This document shows positions 26,086 to 34,367 of a DNA stretch of 41,730 nt, one piece after another; within the stretch, counting starts at the first letter, position 1; each line of letters starts with the position of its first letter. Origin of the DNA: Flavobacteriales bacterium UBA6772 (GTDB taxonomy: Bacteria; Bacteroidota; Bacteroidia; Flavobacteriales; UBA7430); assembly GCA_905182215.1 (NCBI GenBank), contig CAJJAI010000010.1, forward strand, positions 1 to 41,730, in the 5' to 3' direction. Below the pieces are notes generated by a model. It was not told the origin of the DNA and made no database searches. It saw nothing but the letters and a program-made list of their open reading frames with translations. A program made the translations under genes and the position numbers.

Positions 26086-26106
26086 ACTATAATTAATTTC
26101 ACTTTA

Positions 26107-27021
26107 ATGAGTTTTGAGGTAACAATTTTAGGCTGTGGATCTGCAACACCAACTTCACACAGAAATCCTTCTGCACAAGTAGTTCAAGTGCAAGATAGAT
26201 CTATATTAATAGATTGTGGTGAAGGTACTCAAGTACAGATACGAAAAAACAAAATTCGTATGCAGAAGATCAACCATATTCTAATTTCTCATCTTCACGG
26301 CGATCATTATTTTGGATTAATTGGCTTGCTTTCTACATTTCATTTATTGGGAAGAGACAAAGATTTACATATATATGCGCCTGAAGATTTAAAGGATATT
26401 ATTTATGGACAGCTAAAGGCATCTAAGACTTACCTTAAGTATACAATACATTTCAAATCGCTTAATTTTTCGGGAAAAAACTTAATTTTTGAGGATAAAA
26501 AGATTGAGATTTACTCTTTCCCTATGCGTCATAGCATTGAGGTGTGTGGGTTTTTAATACAGGAAAAAACACATCCAAGAAAAATAAATAGAACGGCTAT
26601 TGATGCTTTTGAGGTTCCAACTTATCAGATAAATTCAATTAAAGAAGGTGCTAATTTTAGTACAGATGACGGGCGAGAAGTATTAAACTCTAAACTCACA
26701 TTTGAGCCAAATCCATCTTTTTCTTATGGCTACTGTTCCGATACTTCGTACTATCCCGAATTGTGTCATTCTATTAAAAAATGTACCGTATTATATCACG
26801 AGGCTACATTTGGAAATGAATTAGAGAAATTAGCTAAACAGACGAAACATTCTACTGCTAAACAAGCTGCAATGATTGCTGAACAGGCAGAAGTAGGGCA
26901 GTTAGTAATAGGTCATTATTCTGCTAGATATACAGACTTATCTATTCTGTTAACAGAAGCCAAAGAAGTTTTTGAGAATACAATTTTGGCTAAAGATGGC
27001 TTGAGAATTATTCTTGAATAA
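26107..27021 (+). CDS. rnz: Ribonuclease Z
   Basis: This endonuclease trims the 3' trailer of tRNA precursors. It is a metallo-beta-lactamase-fold protein of 304 residues, the normal short-form length. The start MSFEVTILGCGSATP is typical, the zinc motif is His62-x-His64-x-Asp66-His67 (SHLHGDHYFG), and further ligands follow in MRHS, YCSDTSY and GHYSARY. An upstream ATG at 26044 lies inside the terminator hairpin and was rejected. Its 3' end overlaps the convergent miaA by 14 bp. In other flavobacteria it appears close to the STAS-like gene found at 22567 (from memory). Confidence 0.94.
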   Translation: MSFEVTILGCGSATPTSHRNPSAQVVQVQDRSILIDCGEGTQVQIRKNKIRMQKINHILISHLHGDHYFGLIGLLSTFHLLGRDKDLHIYAPEDLKDIIYGQLKASKTYLKYTIHFKSLNFSGKNLIFEDKKIEIYSFPMRHSIEVCGFLIQEKTHPRKINRTAIDAFEVPTYQINSIKEGANFSTDDGREVLNSKLTFEPNPSFSYGYCSDTSYYPELCHSIKKCTVLYHEATFGNELEKLAKQTKHSTAKQAAMIAEQAEVGQLVIGHYSARYTDLSILLTEAKEVFENTILAKDGLRIILE

Positions 27022-27913
27022 TCTCGTTTAAATAATTGAATACTGTCTCAGGTTCTTCAGGATTAAAAAAAACTGTTTCTGGATCTCGCCTAAACCATGT
27101 CATTTGTCGTTTTGCGTATCTACGTGTATTTTTCTTTATTTCAGAAACCGCAAATTCTAAGCTTATTTCTCCATCTAAAAAGGCAAACAATTCTTTATAA
27201 CCAACAGTTTGTAAAGCATTATTTTCCTTAAAAGGATACACACTTTTAACCTCATCAAGTAAGCCTTCCTCGAGCATTATATCAACTCTATGGTTAATGC
27301 GTTCGTATAAAACCTCGCGTTCTCTACTAAGGATTACTTTAATCGTTTTGAAGTTTCTTTTTTGCTGTTGCTGTATTCTAAATGAAGTAAAGGTTTTACC
27401 AGATGCTTTGTAAATCTCCAAAGCACGTATAATTCTATGTGGATTTAGTTTATCTACAAGTTTATGGTAATCTGGATCCACATCTTGTAATTCTTGCTCC
27501 AAGACTTCAATTCCTTCTGTTTTACATCTATAATTTAAGGTTTCTCTTATTTCTTTAGGTACGGTAGGGAAATCATCGAAACCTCTACAAACGGCATCAA
27601 TATACAATCCAGAACCCCCTACCATCACAACAACATTACTAGATTCATGTAATTCTTTAATTTTAACTAGAGCATCTCTTTCAAACTGACCAACCGAATA
27701 GTTTTCTGTAATACTTAGGTTTTGAATAAAGTGATGTTTTACCTCCGCTAATTCCTCTTTTGTCGGTACTGCTGTACCAATACTCATTTCTTTATAAAAC
27801 TGTCTGGAGTCGCAAGAAATTATTTCAGCATTGTAATTTTTAGCAATATCTAATGAAAGAGCTGTTTTCCCAATTGCCGTAGGACCCGATACAATAATTA
27901 AATATTTTTGCAT
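27008..27913 (-). CDS. miaA: tRNA dimethylallyltransferase
   Basis: MiaA adds the dimethylallyl group to A37 of tRNAs reading UNN codons (i6A37). The 301-residue protein has the P-loop GPTAIGKT (10-17), the catalytic-type segment CDSRQFYKEMSIGTAVP near 34-50, the motif GGSGLYIDAV near 98-107, and the tRNA-binding end RRYAKRQMTWFRRD. The stop overlaps the 3' end of convergent rnz by 14 bp, and its start overlaps the aldehyde dehydrogenase stop by one base (TAATG). It uses DMAPP, which ispH in this window supplies. Confidence 0.95.
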   Translation of the reverse strand: MQKYLIIVSGPTAIGKTALSLDIAKNYNAEIISCDSRQFYKEMSIGTAVPTKEELAEVKHHFIQNLSITENYSVGQFERDALVKIKELHESSNVVVMVGGSGLYIDAVCRGFDDFPTVPKEIRETLNYRCKTEGIEVLEQELQDVDPDYHKLVDKLNPHRIIRALEIYKASGKTFTSFRIQQQQKRNFKTIKVILSREREVLYERINHRVDIMLEEGLLDEVKSVYPFKENNALQTVGYKELFAFLDGEISLEFAVSEIKKNTRRYAKRQMTWFRRDPETVFFNPEEPETVFNYLNEIIQE

Positions 27914-29292
27914 TAGCTAAGGACTTTAAATAGCTTTTTAATGAGTTCTAGTTTGCCCGAATAAGGTGCATATCTGGCAGGTATATCCAACCAAGTTCCT
28001 CTTTTTACAATTCCTTTTTGATGACTAAAACATTCAAAACTTGCAGTCGCATGGTAATTACCAATCCCACTTGGTCCAACTCCTCCAAAAGGCAGGTTTT
28101 CGCTGGTAATATGTACTAGAGTATCATTTAGACAGCCTCCACCAAAATAGAGTTTATTTAAAAAGTAATCTTGTTCAGATTTATTTTCTCCAAAATAATA
28201 AGCAGCTAAGGGTTTGTCCTTTTCGTTAATCGTATCTATTGTTTTAGCCAAGTCTGTAAAACTCAATATTGGAAGTAAAGGCCCAAATATTTCTGCAGAC
28301 ATAACTTTAGAATCCCAACTAATATTATCTAAAATGGTTGGTTCTATAAACAACTCTTCATCATTCGTTTTTCCACCATGTACGATATTGTCAATCTCTA
28401 CAAGTGCATTAATTCTGCTGTAATGTCTTAGGTTTATTATTCGAGCAAAATCGGGGCTTAGTTGAGCATTTTCTCCTAGGGCGACTTCTATTTCTTGAAC
28501 CAGTAAATCTATTAATTGTGCTTTCACACTTTCGTGAACGTATATATAATCTGGAGCAATACAAGTTTGTCCTGCATTGTATAGTTTACCCCAAATAATA
28601 CGCTTAGCAGCAAGTTTTAATTTCGCATCCTTATTTACAATCACAGGACTTTTACCACCTAGTTCTAGTGTTACAGGACAAAGTTGTTCTGCAGCAGCTT
28701 TCATTACAATTTTCCCTACGGCTGTACTGCCTGTGAAAAAGATATAATCCCATTTTTGATTCAGTAGGTATTGATTTACTTCGATCCCTCCTTCAATAAC
28801 ACAAACATGTTGTTGGTCGAATACCTCATCAATTAGTTTAGCAATTACTTTTGAGGTGTTTTCTGTAAGCTCAGAAGGTTTGCAAACCACACAATTTCCC
28901 GCAGCAATGGCAGCAATAAGAGGATTTATTACCAACTGAAATGGATAATTCCACGGAGACATTATTAATACTCTCCCATAAGGGTCGGAGTATATATAGT
29001 CTCGAGAAGGGAAGTTTAATAAAGATCCTTTTACACGTTTTGGCTTCGTCAGGCAAGCTATGTTTTTAATAAAATAATTGAGTTCTGTTAAAACGACTCC
29101 TATTTCAGAACTATAAGCTTCAAGTTTAGGCTTTTTCAAATCTTTGTAAAGTGCCTCTAAAATTTGAGACTCTTTAGAAAGTATTGCCTTTTTTAACCTT
29201 ACTAAGGATTCTTTTCTATAAGAAATAGAATGCGTTTTTTTGGTTTTAAAAAAGGAGTCTTGCTCGGTAAGCTTAGTCTGAAGTTCTAGCAT
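27913..29292 (-). CDS. Aldehyde dehydrogenase (class 3 type)
   Basis: A 459-residue NAD(P)-dependent aldehyde dehydrogenase without signal peptide. The catalytic cysteine is Cys244 (NAGQTCIAPDY) and the general base Glu210 (VTLELGGKSP). The fold signature FTGSTAVGK is at about 187-195, and SPWNYPFQL at 112-120 is typical of the short ALDH3 family that oxidises fatty or aromatic aldehydes. The substrate is not deducible. It sits between miaA (one-base overlap) and the pRiA4b ORF-3 gene (9-bp gap), so it appears co-transcribed with tRNA-processing genes. Confidence 0.9.
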   Translation of the reverse strand: MLELQTKLTEQDSFFKTKKTHSISYRKESLVRLKKAILSKESQILEALYKDLKKPKLEAYSSEIGVVLTELNYFIKNIACLTKPKRVKGSLLNFPSRDYIYSDPYGRVLIMSPWNYPFQLVINPLIAAIAAGNCVVCKPSELTENTSKVIAKLIDEVFDQQHVCVIEGGIEVNQYLLNQKWDYIFFTGSTAVGKIVMKAAAEQLCPVTLELGGKSPVIVNKDAKLKLAAKRIIWGKLYNAGQTCIAPDYIYVHESVKAQLIDLLVQEIEVALGENAQLSPDFARIINLRHYSRINALVEIDNIVHGGKTNDEELFIEPTILDNISWDSKVMSAEIFGPLLPILSFTDLAKTIDTINEKDKPLAAYYFGENKSEQDYFLNKLYFGGGCLNDTLVHITSENLPFGGVGPSGIGNYHATASFECFSHQKGIVKRGTWLDIPARYAPYSGKLELIKKLFKVLS

Positions 29293-29301
29293 AATTAAAT
29301 C

Positions 29302-29805
29302 TTATTGTTCAAAATCATCAAATCCATCAAACATATCATCATCAAAAAGCCCGTCATCTGGTTTGTAATCACTTTGATCTTCGTGACTTTCAAACTGAAT
29401 ATCTTCTCTTTCACCGGGCATTAAACCTTCGCTATATATAAGCTTAGGGTAAGATTCTCCTGCTTTTGGTTCTGTTATTTCCATTAATTCAACGTAGAAT
29501 GTCCACATATTGAGAAAGTCAAAGATATAAAGAAGTTTGTCTCCTTTATCAAAACAGAGTTCCTCTATACTGACGTCTCCCATCACTCGGGTTTTATCAT
29601 CTACTTGAAATAGACTAATTTCTTCTCCTTGATTCCAGTGCTTATCACTCTCATAGAATGAAGCCATTTCACCTGCGTCTAGGTCAAAAGCTTGCACAAT
29701 GGTATTGTGCAAATCTTCGAAATTATCTACACTAGAAATTTCAATGTCTCTAAAAATGTCAGCTTGCTTAAAGTCAAGAATAACACGAAAACCGTAAATG
29801 GTCAT
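29302..29805 (-). CDS. pRiA4b ORF-3 / IS1096 passenger TnpR-family protein
   Basis: A 167-residue protein whose first 120 residues fit the plasmid pRiA4b ORF-3 family: FRVILDFKQADIFRDIEIS, then FEDLHNTIVQAFD and FLNMWTFYVELMEI. The family is named after a mycobacterial IS1096 passenger, but it has no recombinase residues and is widespread on chromosomes. The C-terminus is strongly acidic (EDQSDYKPDDGLFDDDMFDG). There is no transposase and no inverted repeat nearby, so I treat it as a resident gene. Its role is unknown. It lies between cca (upstream, 29-bp gap) and the aldehyde dehydrogenase gene. Confidence 0.75.
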   Translation of the reverse strand: MTIYGFRVILDFKQADIFRDIEISSVDNFEDLHNTIVQAFDLDAGEMASFYESDKHWNQGEEISLFQVDDKTRVMGDVSIEELCFDKGDKLLYIFDFLNMWTFYVELMEITEPKAGESYPKLIYSEGLMPGEREDIQFESHEDQSDYKPDDGLFDDDMFDGFDDFEQ

Positions 29806-29834
29806 ATTGCTTTTTTTATAAATATACGAATCCT

Positions 29835-31244
29835 TTAATGCTTTTTCAAGCCTAAGTCTGTTGCTTTTTCAAGCATAAATTCAAATGCTTGATCATAATC
29901 GTTGGTGATAACACCGTCTAGAATAGCTTCACGAATTTGATTTTTAATATCTCCTACCATTCTACATGGAGTGATATTAAAGGTTTTCATGATGAGTTCA
30001 CCCGAAATTGGAGGTTGCCAATTACGTAGTTGATCTCGCTCTTCTATATCTTTTAGTTTCCCTCTAACAATTTCAAAATTGTGGAGGTACTTTTTAACTT
30101 TAGTTTCGTTTTTCGATGTGATGTCTGCTTCACATAAAAGCATTAAATCATCAATGTCTTCCCCAGCGTCAAACAATAATCGTCTTATAGCCGAATCGCT
30201 AACTATGTCTTTAGACAAAACAATAGGGCGTAGGTGAAGTAGTACCAACTTCTGTACATACTTCATCTTATCGTTAAGTGGAAGTTTTAGCCTCTTGAAA
30301 ATTTTAGGTACCATTTTAGATCCTAAAAACTCATGTCCATGGAAAGTCCATCCATGTCCTTCTTCAAAACGCTTTGTAGGTGGTTTTGCTATATCGTGCA
30401 ACAGTGCAGCCCAACGCAACCATAAATCATTGGTGTTTTCTGAAAGATTTTCTAAAACCTCTAAAGTGTGGTAGAAATTGTCTTTATGGCCCTTTCCTTT
30501 TATTATTTCAACTCCGTAAAGAGCAACAAACTCAGGAAAAAATTGGTGTAATAACTCGGTATTAAACAATAGCTTAAATCCTTTTGAGGGCTTTTTAGCT
30601 AGAATAATTTTGTTTAATTCATCAATAATACGCTCCTGAGAAATAATCTCTAAACGTTTAGCATTTCTTTTTAAAGCTTCGTAAGATTCTTGCTCTATAG
30701 TGAAGTCTAACTGTGTCGCAAAGCGTACAGCTCGTAGCATTCTTAATGGATCATCAGAATAGGTAATATCGGAATCTAAGGGAGTTTTAATAATCCCATT
30801 CGCTAGATCTTCCATTCCATTAAAAGGATCTACTAGTTCCCCAAAACGATCTTTATTTAAGCAGAGTGCTAGCGCATTAATCGTAAAGTCTCTTCTGTTT
30901 TGATCATCTTCTAGAGTTCCGTTTTCAACGATAGGTTTTCTAGAATCTCTACGGTAAGACTCTTTACGAGCTCCCACAAATTCCAGTTCCAAATCGCCGT
31001 GTAAAACCATAGCAGTACCAAAGTTCTTAAAAACTTGTACTTGGGGTCTACCGTGTAATTTTTGAGCTACCCTTTTTGCTAATTCAATTCCACTACCCAC
31101 ACAAACTACGTCTATGTCTTTAGGTTCCTTTCTTTGTAAAATTACATCTCGTACATATCCACCAATTACATAGGTTTCTAAGCCTAATTCATCAGCACAT
31201 TCCGAAATGCATTTAAATACTTTATGTTGTAAGTGTTCTTTCAA
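29835..31244 (-). CDS. cca: CCA tRNA nucleotidyltransferase with HD domain
   Basis: This enzyme adds or repairs the CCA end of tRNAs. The 469-residue protein has the class II nucleotidyltransferase motif GGYVRDV (28-34) with metal ligands Asp43 and Asp45 (KDIDVV), the second motif RRDFTINAL, the RAVRFATQL segment, and a C-terminal HD phosphohydrolase domain (LLHDIAKP, then TFHGHEFLG). Poly(A) polymerases share the head domain, but the HD domain favours CCA activity. The start appears to be TTG at 31244: an in-frame stop lies close upstream and the next ATG is far inside the conserved domain. The tsaC stop ends one base before this TTG, so coupling is likely. Confidence 0.9.
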   Translation of the reverse strand: MKEHLQHKVFKCISECADELGLETYVIGGYVRDVILQRKEPKDIDVVCVGSGIELAKRVAQKLHGRPQVQVFKNFGTAMVLHGDLELEFVGARKESYRRDSRKPIVENGTLEDDQNRRDFTINALALCLNKDRFGELVDPFNGMEDLANGIIKTPLDSDITYSDDPLRMLRAVRFATQLDFTIEQESYEALKRNAKRLEIISQERIIDELNKIILAKKPSKGFKLLFNTELLHQFFPEFVALYGVEIIKGKGHKDNFYHTLEVLENLSENTNDLWLRWAALLHDIAKPPTKRFEEGHGWTFHGHEFLGSKMVPKIFKRLKLPLNDKMKYVQKLVLLHLRPIVLSKDIVSDSAIRRLLFDAGEDIDDLMLLCEADITSKNETKVKKYLHNFEIVRGKLKDIEERDQLRNWQPPISGELIMKTFNITPCRMVGDIKNQIREAILDGVITNDYDQAFEFMLEKATDLGLKKH

Positions 31245-31245
31245 T

Positions 31246-31809
31246 TTACTTTCTGATGATGTTTATTAAACCTGATGCGTCTAATTTGATAATCATTGAA
31301 CTCTGTTTTTGCTGGAGTTCATCTTGACGCAAATTTACAATATGATCTACAGAGTTCTTAATTTCTTCGCTAATCTCTGCAAAACAATTTGCTTGTATAG
31401 CTCCCGATATATTAGCCGAGGTAGAAATAAGTGGCTTATTCAAATTACGAATCAATTCTTTACAGAATTTATCTTTTACAATTCTAATTCCTAAACTCTT
31501 ATCGCTGTTAATGGCGTTTTTAGCTATGCCAATAGGATTGTCGTAAATAATGGTAAGAGGTTTTTCAGTATACTCTATAAGGTCCCACGCTACATCAGGA
31601 ACTTCTTCTACAGTTCGTTCCAAACGAACCTCGCTATCTACCAAGGCTATAAGACTCTTGGCTTCGCTGCGTTTTTTAATTTCATACACCTTCTTAATGG
31701 CGGATTCATTACTAGCGTCGCAGCCTATTCCCCAGATTGTATCTGTAGGATATAATATAACACCGCCTTCTTTAAGGATGGCTACAGCTTTTAGGATTTC
31801 GTCACGCAT
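31246..31809 (-). CDS. tsaC: L-threonylcarbamoyladenylate synthase
   Basis: TsaC/Sua5/YrdC makes threonylcarbamoyl-AMP from threonine, bicarbonate and ATP, the first step to t6A37 on ANN-decoding tRNAs. The 187-residue protein has the YrdC start [18 protein letters not shown] (14-31), [13 protein letters not shown] with the conserved KxR..KP-like strand, and STSANISG near 133-140. There is no C-terminal Sua5 domain, so it is the short TsaC type. Its ATG overlaps the stop of the glycerophosphotransferase-like gene by one base (TAATG), and its stop is one base before the TTG of cca. Confidence 0.92.
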   Translation of the reverse strand: MRDEILKAVAILKEGGVILYPTDTIWGIGCDASNESAIKKVYEIKKRSEAKSLIALVDSEVRLERTVEEVPDVAWDLIEYTEKPLTIIYDNPIGIAKNAINSDKSLGIRIVKDKFCKELIRNLNKPLISTSANISGAIQANCFAEISEEIKNSVDHIVNLRQDELQQKQSSMIIKLDASGLINIIRK

Positions 31810-32840
31810 TATCGGTATTTCTTATTGATTTTATATTTTCTGAAAATGGATAAATTCCTTTTTTCAGGAACTCCATTTTTAAGAATGTATTGTTCCGTTG
31901 CTTCGACCATTCTTTTAGATGATTCCCCATCTGTGTAAGGGTGGTATTTAGCTATGATTTCTGCTCTTTTGTTTGCTAGTGGGTCCGATTTAAGGTTGGT
32001 GTTTACACTTTCTACTAAATCATCTTGTTTGAGTATGTTGTGCCATGCTAACTGAGGACTTCTTGCATTTAACGTAACTACTGGTTTATTTAAAAGTAAA
32101 AACTCATAGACTACCGAAGAAGTATCGCTTATCATCAAATCTGAAATAAGTAGATATTTAATGATATTTCTATCACCTATAAATACAATATTAGTAACAG
32201 TATTTGCTAATTTGATGTATTTGTTAACTATGGTACTATCCATTAAATCGTGAAATTTAAGTAGGATAAGTTTGTTTTTGTCTTCTGCTAAAATTTCTAT
32301 TTCCTTTATTAAGCTTGGAGCTGAAGTTAATGAAGGTGAAAATGTAGGGGCATACAAAATGATGTTTTCAGCTTGGTGTTTTTCTAGTAGCATAGATTTG
32401 TCGTGCTTATACAAATCTATATCTGTACTGTACACATCTAGTTTAGACCAACCCGTTTCTTGAACTTCGAAATTTTTATATCTTAATGAAAGTTCTTTAA
32501 ATTTTTTGGTGAAAAAAGGACCTGGAGTTAAGTATAAATCAAAATAATGACGAATTCTAAAATGCCCTTTTTTCTCTCCTGCTAAACCGTGAAATACTTG
32601 TGTTTTTACTCCTCTTAAAAAGTGAGGTACTTCATTACCAGGCACAAAAATAGCATCAGGCACAAAAGCTTTTAAATCTGATATTTGTGTAGTATAGGAT
32701 TCATCTTTTAAAGGGAATTCAGAGATTAAGTGTTCTGAAATATACCAGATATAAGAATGGCCTCTTTTCTGTAACTCTTTACTTATAGGTATTAATATGC
32801 CGAAAGCATATGGGTTTTCACAAAAGAGAATACATTTCAT
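31809..32840 (-). CDS. CDP-glycerol glycerophosphotransferase-like protein
   Basis: A 343-residue GT-B-type protein with no membrane segments. It starts MKCILFCENPYAFGILIPI, and the C-terminal half has the ligand-binding region ILYAPTFSPS, KLILLKFHD, then LISDLMISDTSSVVYEFLLL and KPVVTLN, the region used in the CDP-glycerol glycerophosphotransferase family (teichoic-acid TagB/F). Gram-negative relatives act in cell-surface polysaccharide synthesis with unknown nucleotide substrate. UDP-GlcNAc 2-epimerase-like proteins share the fold. It lies between a GT2 gene and tsaC; the 2-bp gap to the GT2 gene indicates one operon. Confidence 0.7.
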   Translation of the reverse strand: MKCILFCENPYAFGILIPISKELQKRGHSYIWYISEHLISEFPLKDESYTTQISDLKAFVPDAIFVPGNEVPHFLRGVKTQVFHGLAGEKKGHFRIRHYFDLYLTPGPFFTKKFKELSLRYKNFEVQETGWSKLDVYSTDIDLYKHDKSMLLEKHQAENIILYAPTFSPSLTSAPSLIKEIEILAEDKNKLILLKFHDLMDSTIVNKYIKLANTVTNIVFIGDRNIIKYLLISDLMISDTSSVVYEFLLLNKPVVTLNARSPQLAWHNILKQDDLVESVNTNLKSDPLANKRAEIIAKYHPYTDGESSKRMVEATEQYILKNGVPEKRNLSIFRKYKINKKYR

Positions 32841-32842
32841 AC

Positions 32843-33595
32843 CTATTTAAGTCCCTTGTTAATAATCCACAATTTTACATACCTAGTAAATAGGGTGTAA
32901 GCATAAAAGCTTGCAATAAAAAATCCTTGGAAACCATCTAAAAATCCAAGTCTTAAAATATAGTGGTTTATAAACCTAAATGCAGGTTTAAGTATAAGTC
33001 TGGCTAAGGTTGCTTTTTGATTTTTCAGTGCCAGTTCCTCAGCTTGTAATTGTGCTACTTTATTTTTTTTAGAAATAAAGCTATCGAAGTTTTTGTAAGT
33101 ATAATGAATGATACGTTCTTTTAGAAACCCCATTTCTTTAGAAGATTCTATTTCTTCGTGTACCAATTTCCCATTGTATTTACAACAATCTTTATTGATT
33201 ACTCGTACTACTTTATCATTTTGCCAGCCACTGTATTTAATTTCTTTGTTTAAAAGAAAATTCCGTCTATATATCCAGTATGCACCAAAGTCAGACTTAC
33301 TGTTTATTGCTTCAATAATCTCTCCTTGTAAATTGCTTTCTATACGTTCATCAGAATCTAATAGTACAATCCACTTGTTGGTAGCTAGATTTATAGCATG
33401 GTTTTTCTGATTCGAAAAATTATCGAATATCCTTTTGATAATACGAGTATTGTATTTTTCGGCAATTTCGAGTGTCTTATCTGTACTATAAGAATCGATT
33501 ATAATAATCTCATCCGCAAAAGTTACCGATTGAATAGCTGCTTCAATATGAATCTCTTCGTTGTATGTAGGTATTATAGCCGTTATTTTCTCCAT
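32843..33595 (-). CDS. Family 2 glycosyltransferase (WaaE/KdtX-like)
   Basis: A 250-residue GT-A enzyme. It begins TAIIPTYNEEIHIEAAIQSV with the nucleotide-sugar-binding Asp34 (IIIDSYSTDKT), and the DxD motif is Asp80-Ser-Asp82 (LLDSDERI). The segment HEEIESS near 146 carries a possible catalytic base. The end (INHYILRLGFLDGFQGFFIASFYAY split in the middle) is hydrophobic and may touch the membrane. This is the type seen in lipopolysaccharide core synthesis; donor and acceptor are unknown. It heads the minus-strand operon with the glycerophosphotransferase-like gene, tsaC and cca, under a -7 box TATTTTTG. Confidence 0.85.
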   Translation of the reverse strand: MEKITAIIPTYNEEIHIEAAIQSVTFADEIIIIDSYSTDKTLEIAEKYNTRIIKRIFDNFSNQKNHAINLATNKWIVLLDSDERIESNLQGEIIEAINSKSDFGAYWIYRRNFLLNKEIKYSGWQNDKVVRVINKDCCKYNGKLVHEEIESSKEMGFLKERIIHYTYKNFDSFISKKNKVAQLQAEELALKNQKATLARLILKPAFRFINHYILRLGFLDGFQGFFIASFYAYTLFTRYVKLWIINKGLK

Positions 33596-33621
33596 AACTT
33601 AACTGTTGTATTAGGTAAAAG

Positions 33622-33629
33622 CAAAAATA
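33622..33629 (-). promoter_or_regulatory. Putative GT2 operon -7 box
   Basis: TATTTTTG on the minus strand, 27 bp upstream of the GT2 ATG at 33595. It mirrors the LicD-side box at 33720 in the divergent 156-bp region. Confidence 0.5.
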
Positions 33630-33719
33630 TACATTTTAATAAATAATACCCTGCTAGAATTCGATTTTCTACAATATGAAAACTACAAAAAAATAGAATT
33701 TTAAATTAAGATAAAAGTG

Positions 33720-33727
33720 TATTTTTG
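33720..33727 (+). promoter_or_regulatory. Putative licD-like -7 box
   Basis: TATTTTTG, 24 bp upstream of the ATG at 33752. A TTG start at 33725 would lie inside the box, which argues for the ATG. Confidence 0.5.
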
Positions 33728-33751
33728 CAGCGAACTAAATTCCATTATCAA

Positions 33752-34351
33752 ATGCTTACCCTCAATTTCAAAAATATACAGAAAGCCAGAAAGATGTTGT
33801 TTCTTTCTACTGACTTTCTCAACAAACATGGAATAAAATATTTCTTAGAAGGTGGCACCTTATTAGGTATTGTAAGAGATGGGGATTTATTGCCTTGGGA
33901 TCATGATGTAGATATTTCTATTGATTATGCTGATGCAGAAAGGTTAGATAAGTTAAGATGGAGGTTTTACCTAAAAGGATACAGACTTACTTGTAGAAGA
34001 GGAATACAATCTTACGGTCCGATAAAACCGAATGATTATAGAATTTTTAAATTGAAACCCTTAGGTTTTGCTTTTATAAAAATGTTCTTGCCTTCGTTTG
34101 CAGAAAAAATGGTTGTGTTGGATATTTTTGTTAAAACTAACGACGATACTCACACCTATTGGCAATCGATGGGGAAAATATTGAGAGTTGATAAAATCCA
34201 TTACGACTCTCAAGATACTGTTGAGTTAAATGGAATTACTTTAACTACACCTGGTGCTTATAGAGATTATTTAACTTCTAAATATGGAGATTGGTCTATA
34301 CCAGTAAAAGAATGGCTTTGTAAAGAGGACGAAAAAGCAATTGTTAGGTAG
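33752..34351 (+). CDS. LicD-family nucleotidyl/phosphotransferase-like protein
   Basis: A 199-residue cytoplasmic protein of the LicD/fukutin-type nucleotidyltransferase fold. The signature is clear: FLEGGTLLGIVRDGD (31-45), WDHDVDISI with metal-binding Asp52 and Asp54. Characterised LicD proteins transfer phosphocholine onto glycans; relatives add other phospho-alcohols. It is shorter than typical LicD (about 270) and has no choline genes near it, so the donor is unknown. It is divergent from the GT2 operon and convergent with dapD, with only 4 bp between the stop codons. ATG 33752 is preferred over TTG 33725. Confidence 0.8.
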   Translation: MLTLNFKNIQKARKMLFLSTDFLNKHGIKYFLEGGTLLGIVRDGDLLPWDHDVDISIDYADAERLDKLRWRFYLKGYRLTCRRGIQSYGPIKPNDYRIFKLKPLGFAFIKMFLPSFAEKMVVLDIFVKTNDDTHTYWQSMGKILRVDKIHYDSQDTVELNGITLTTPGAYRDYLTSKYGDWSIPVKEWLCKEDEKAIVR

Positions 34352-34367
34352 CGGATTAAACCGCTAC
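34348..34367. terminator. Hairpin across convergent licD-like/dapD stops
   Basis: GTAGCGG (34348-34354) pairs with CCGCTAC (34361-34367) around a 6-nt loop. Both stop codons fall in or beside it. No T run follows on either strand, so this is a weak candidate for a shared terminator. Confidence 0.35.

Noticed and set aside
26044-26106. Upstream ATG extension of rnz
   Set aside because: The codons lie in the terminator palindrome and the putative rnz promoter; family N-termini begin at MSFEVTILGCG.
29302-29805. Mobile element, because the family is named after an IS1096 passenger
   Set aside because: No transposase, terminal repeats or target duplication are nearby; the gene is embedded among housekeeping genes.
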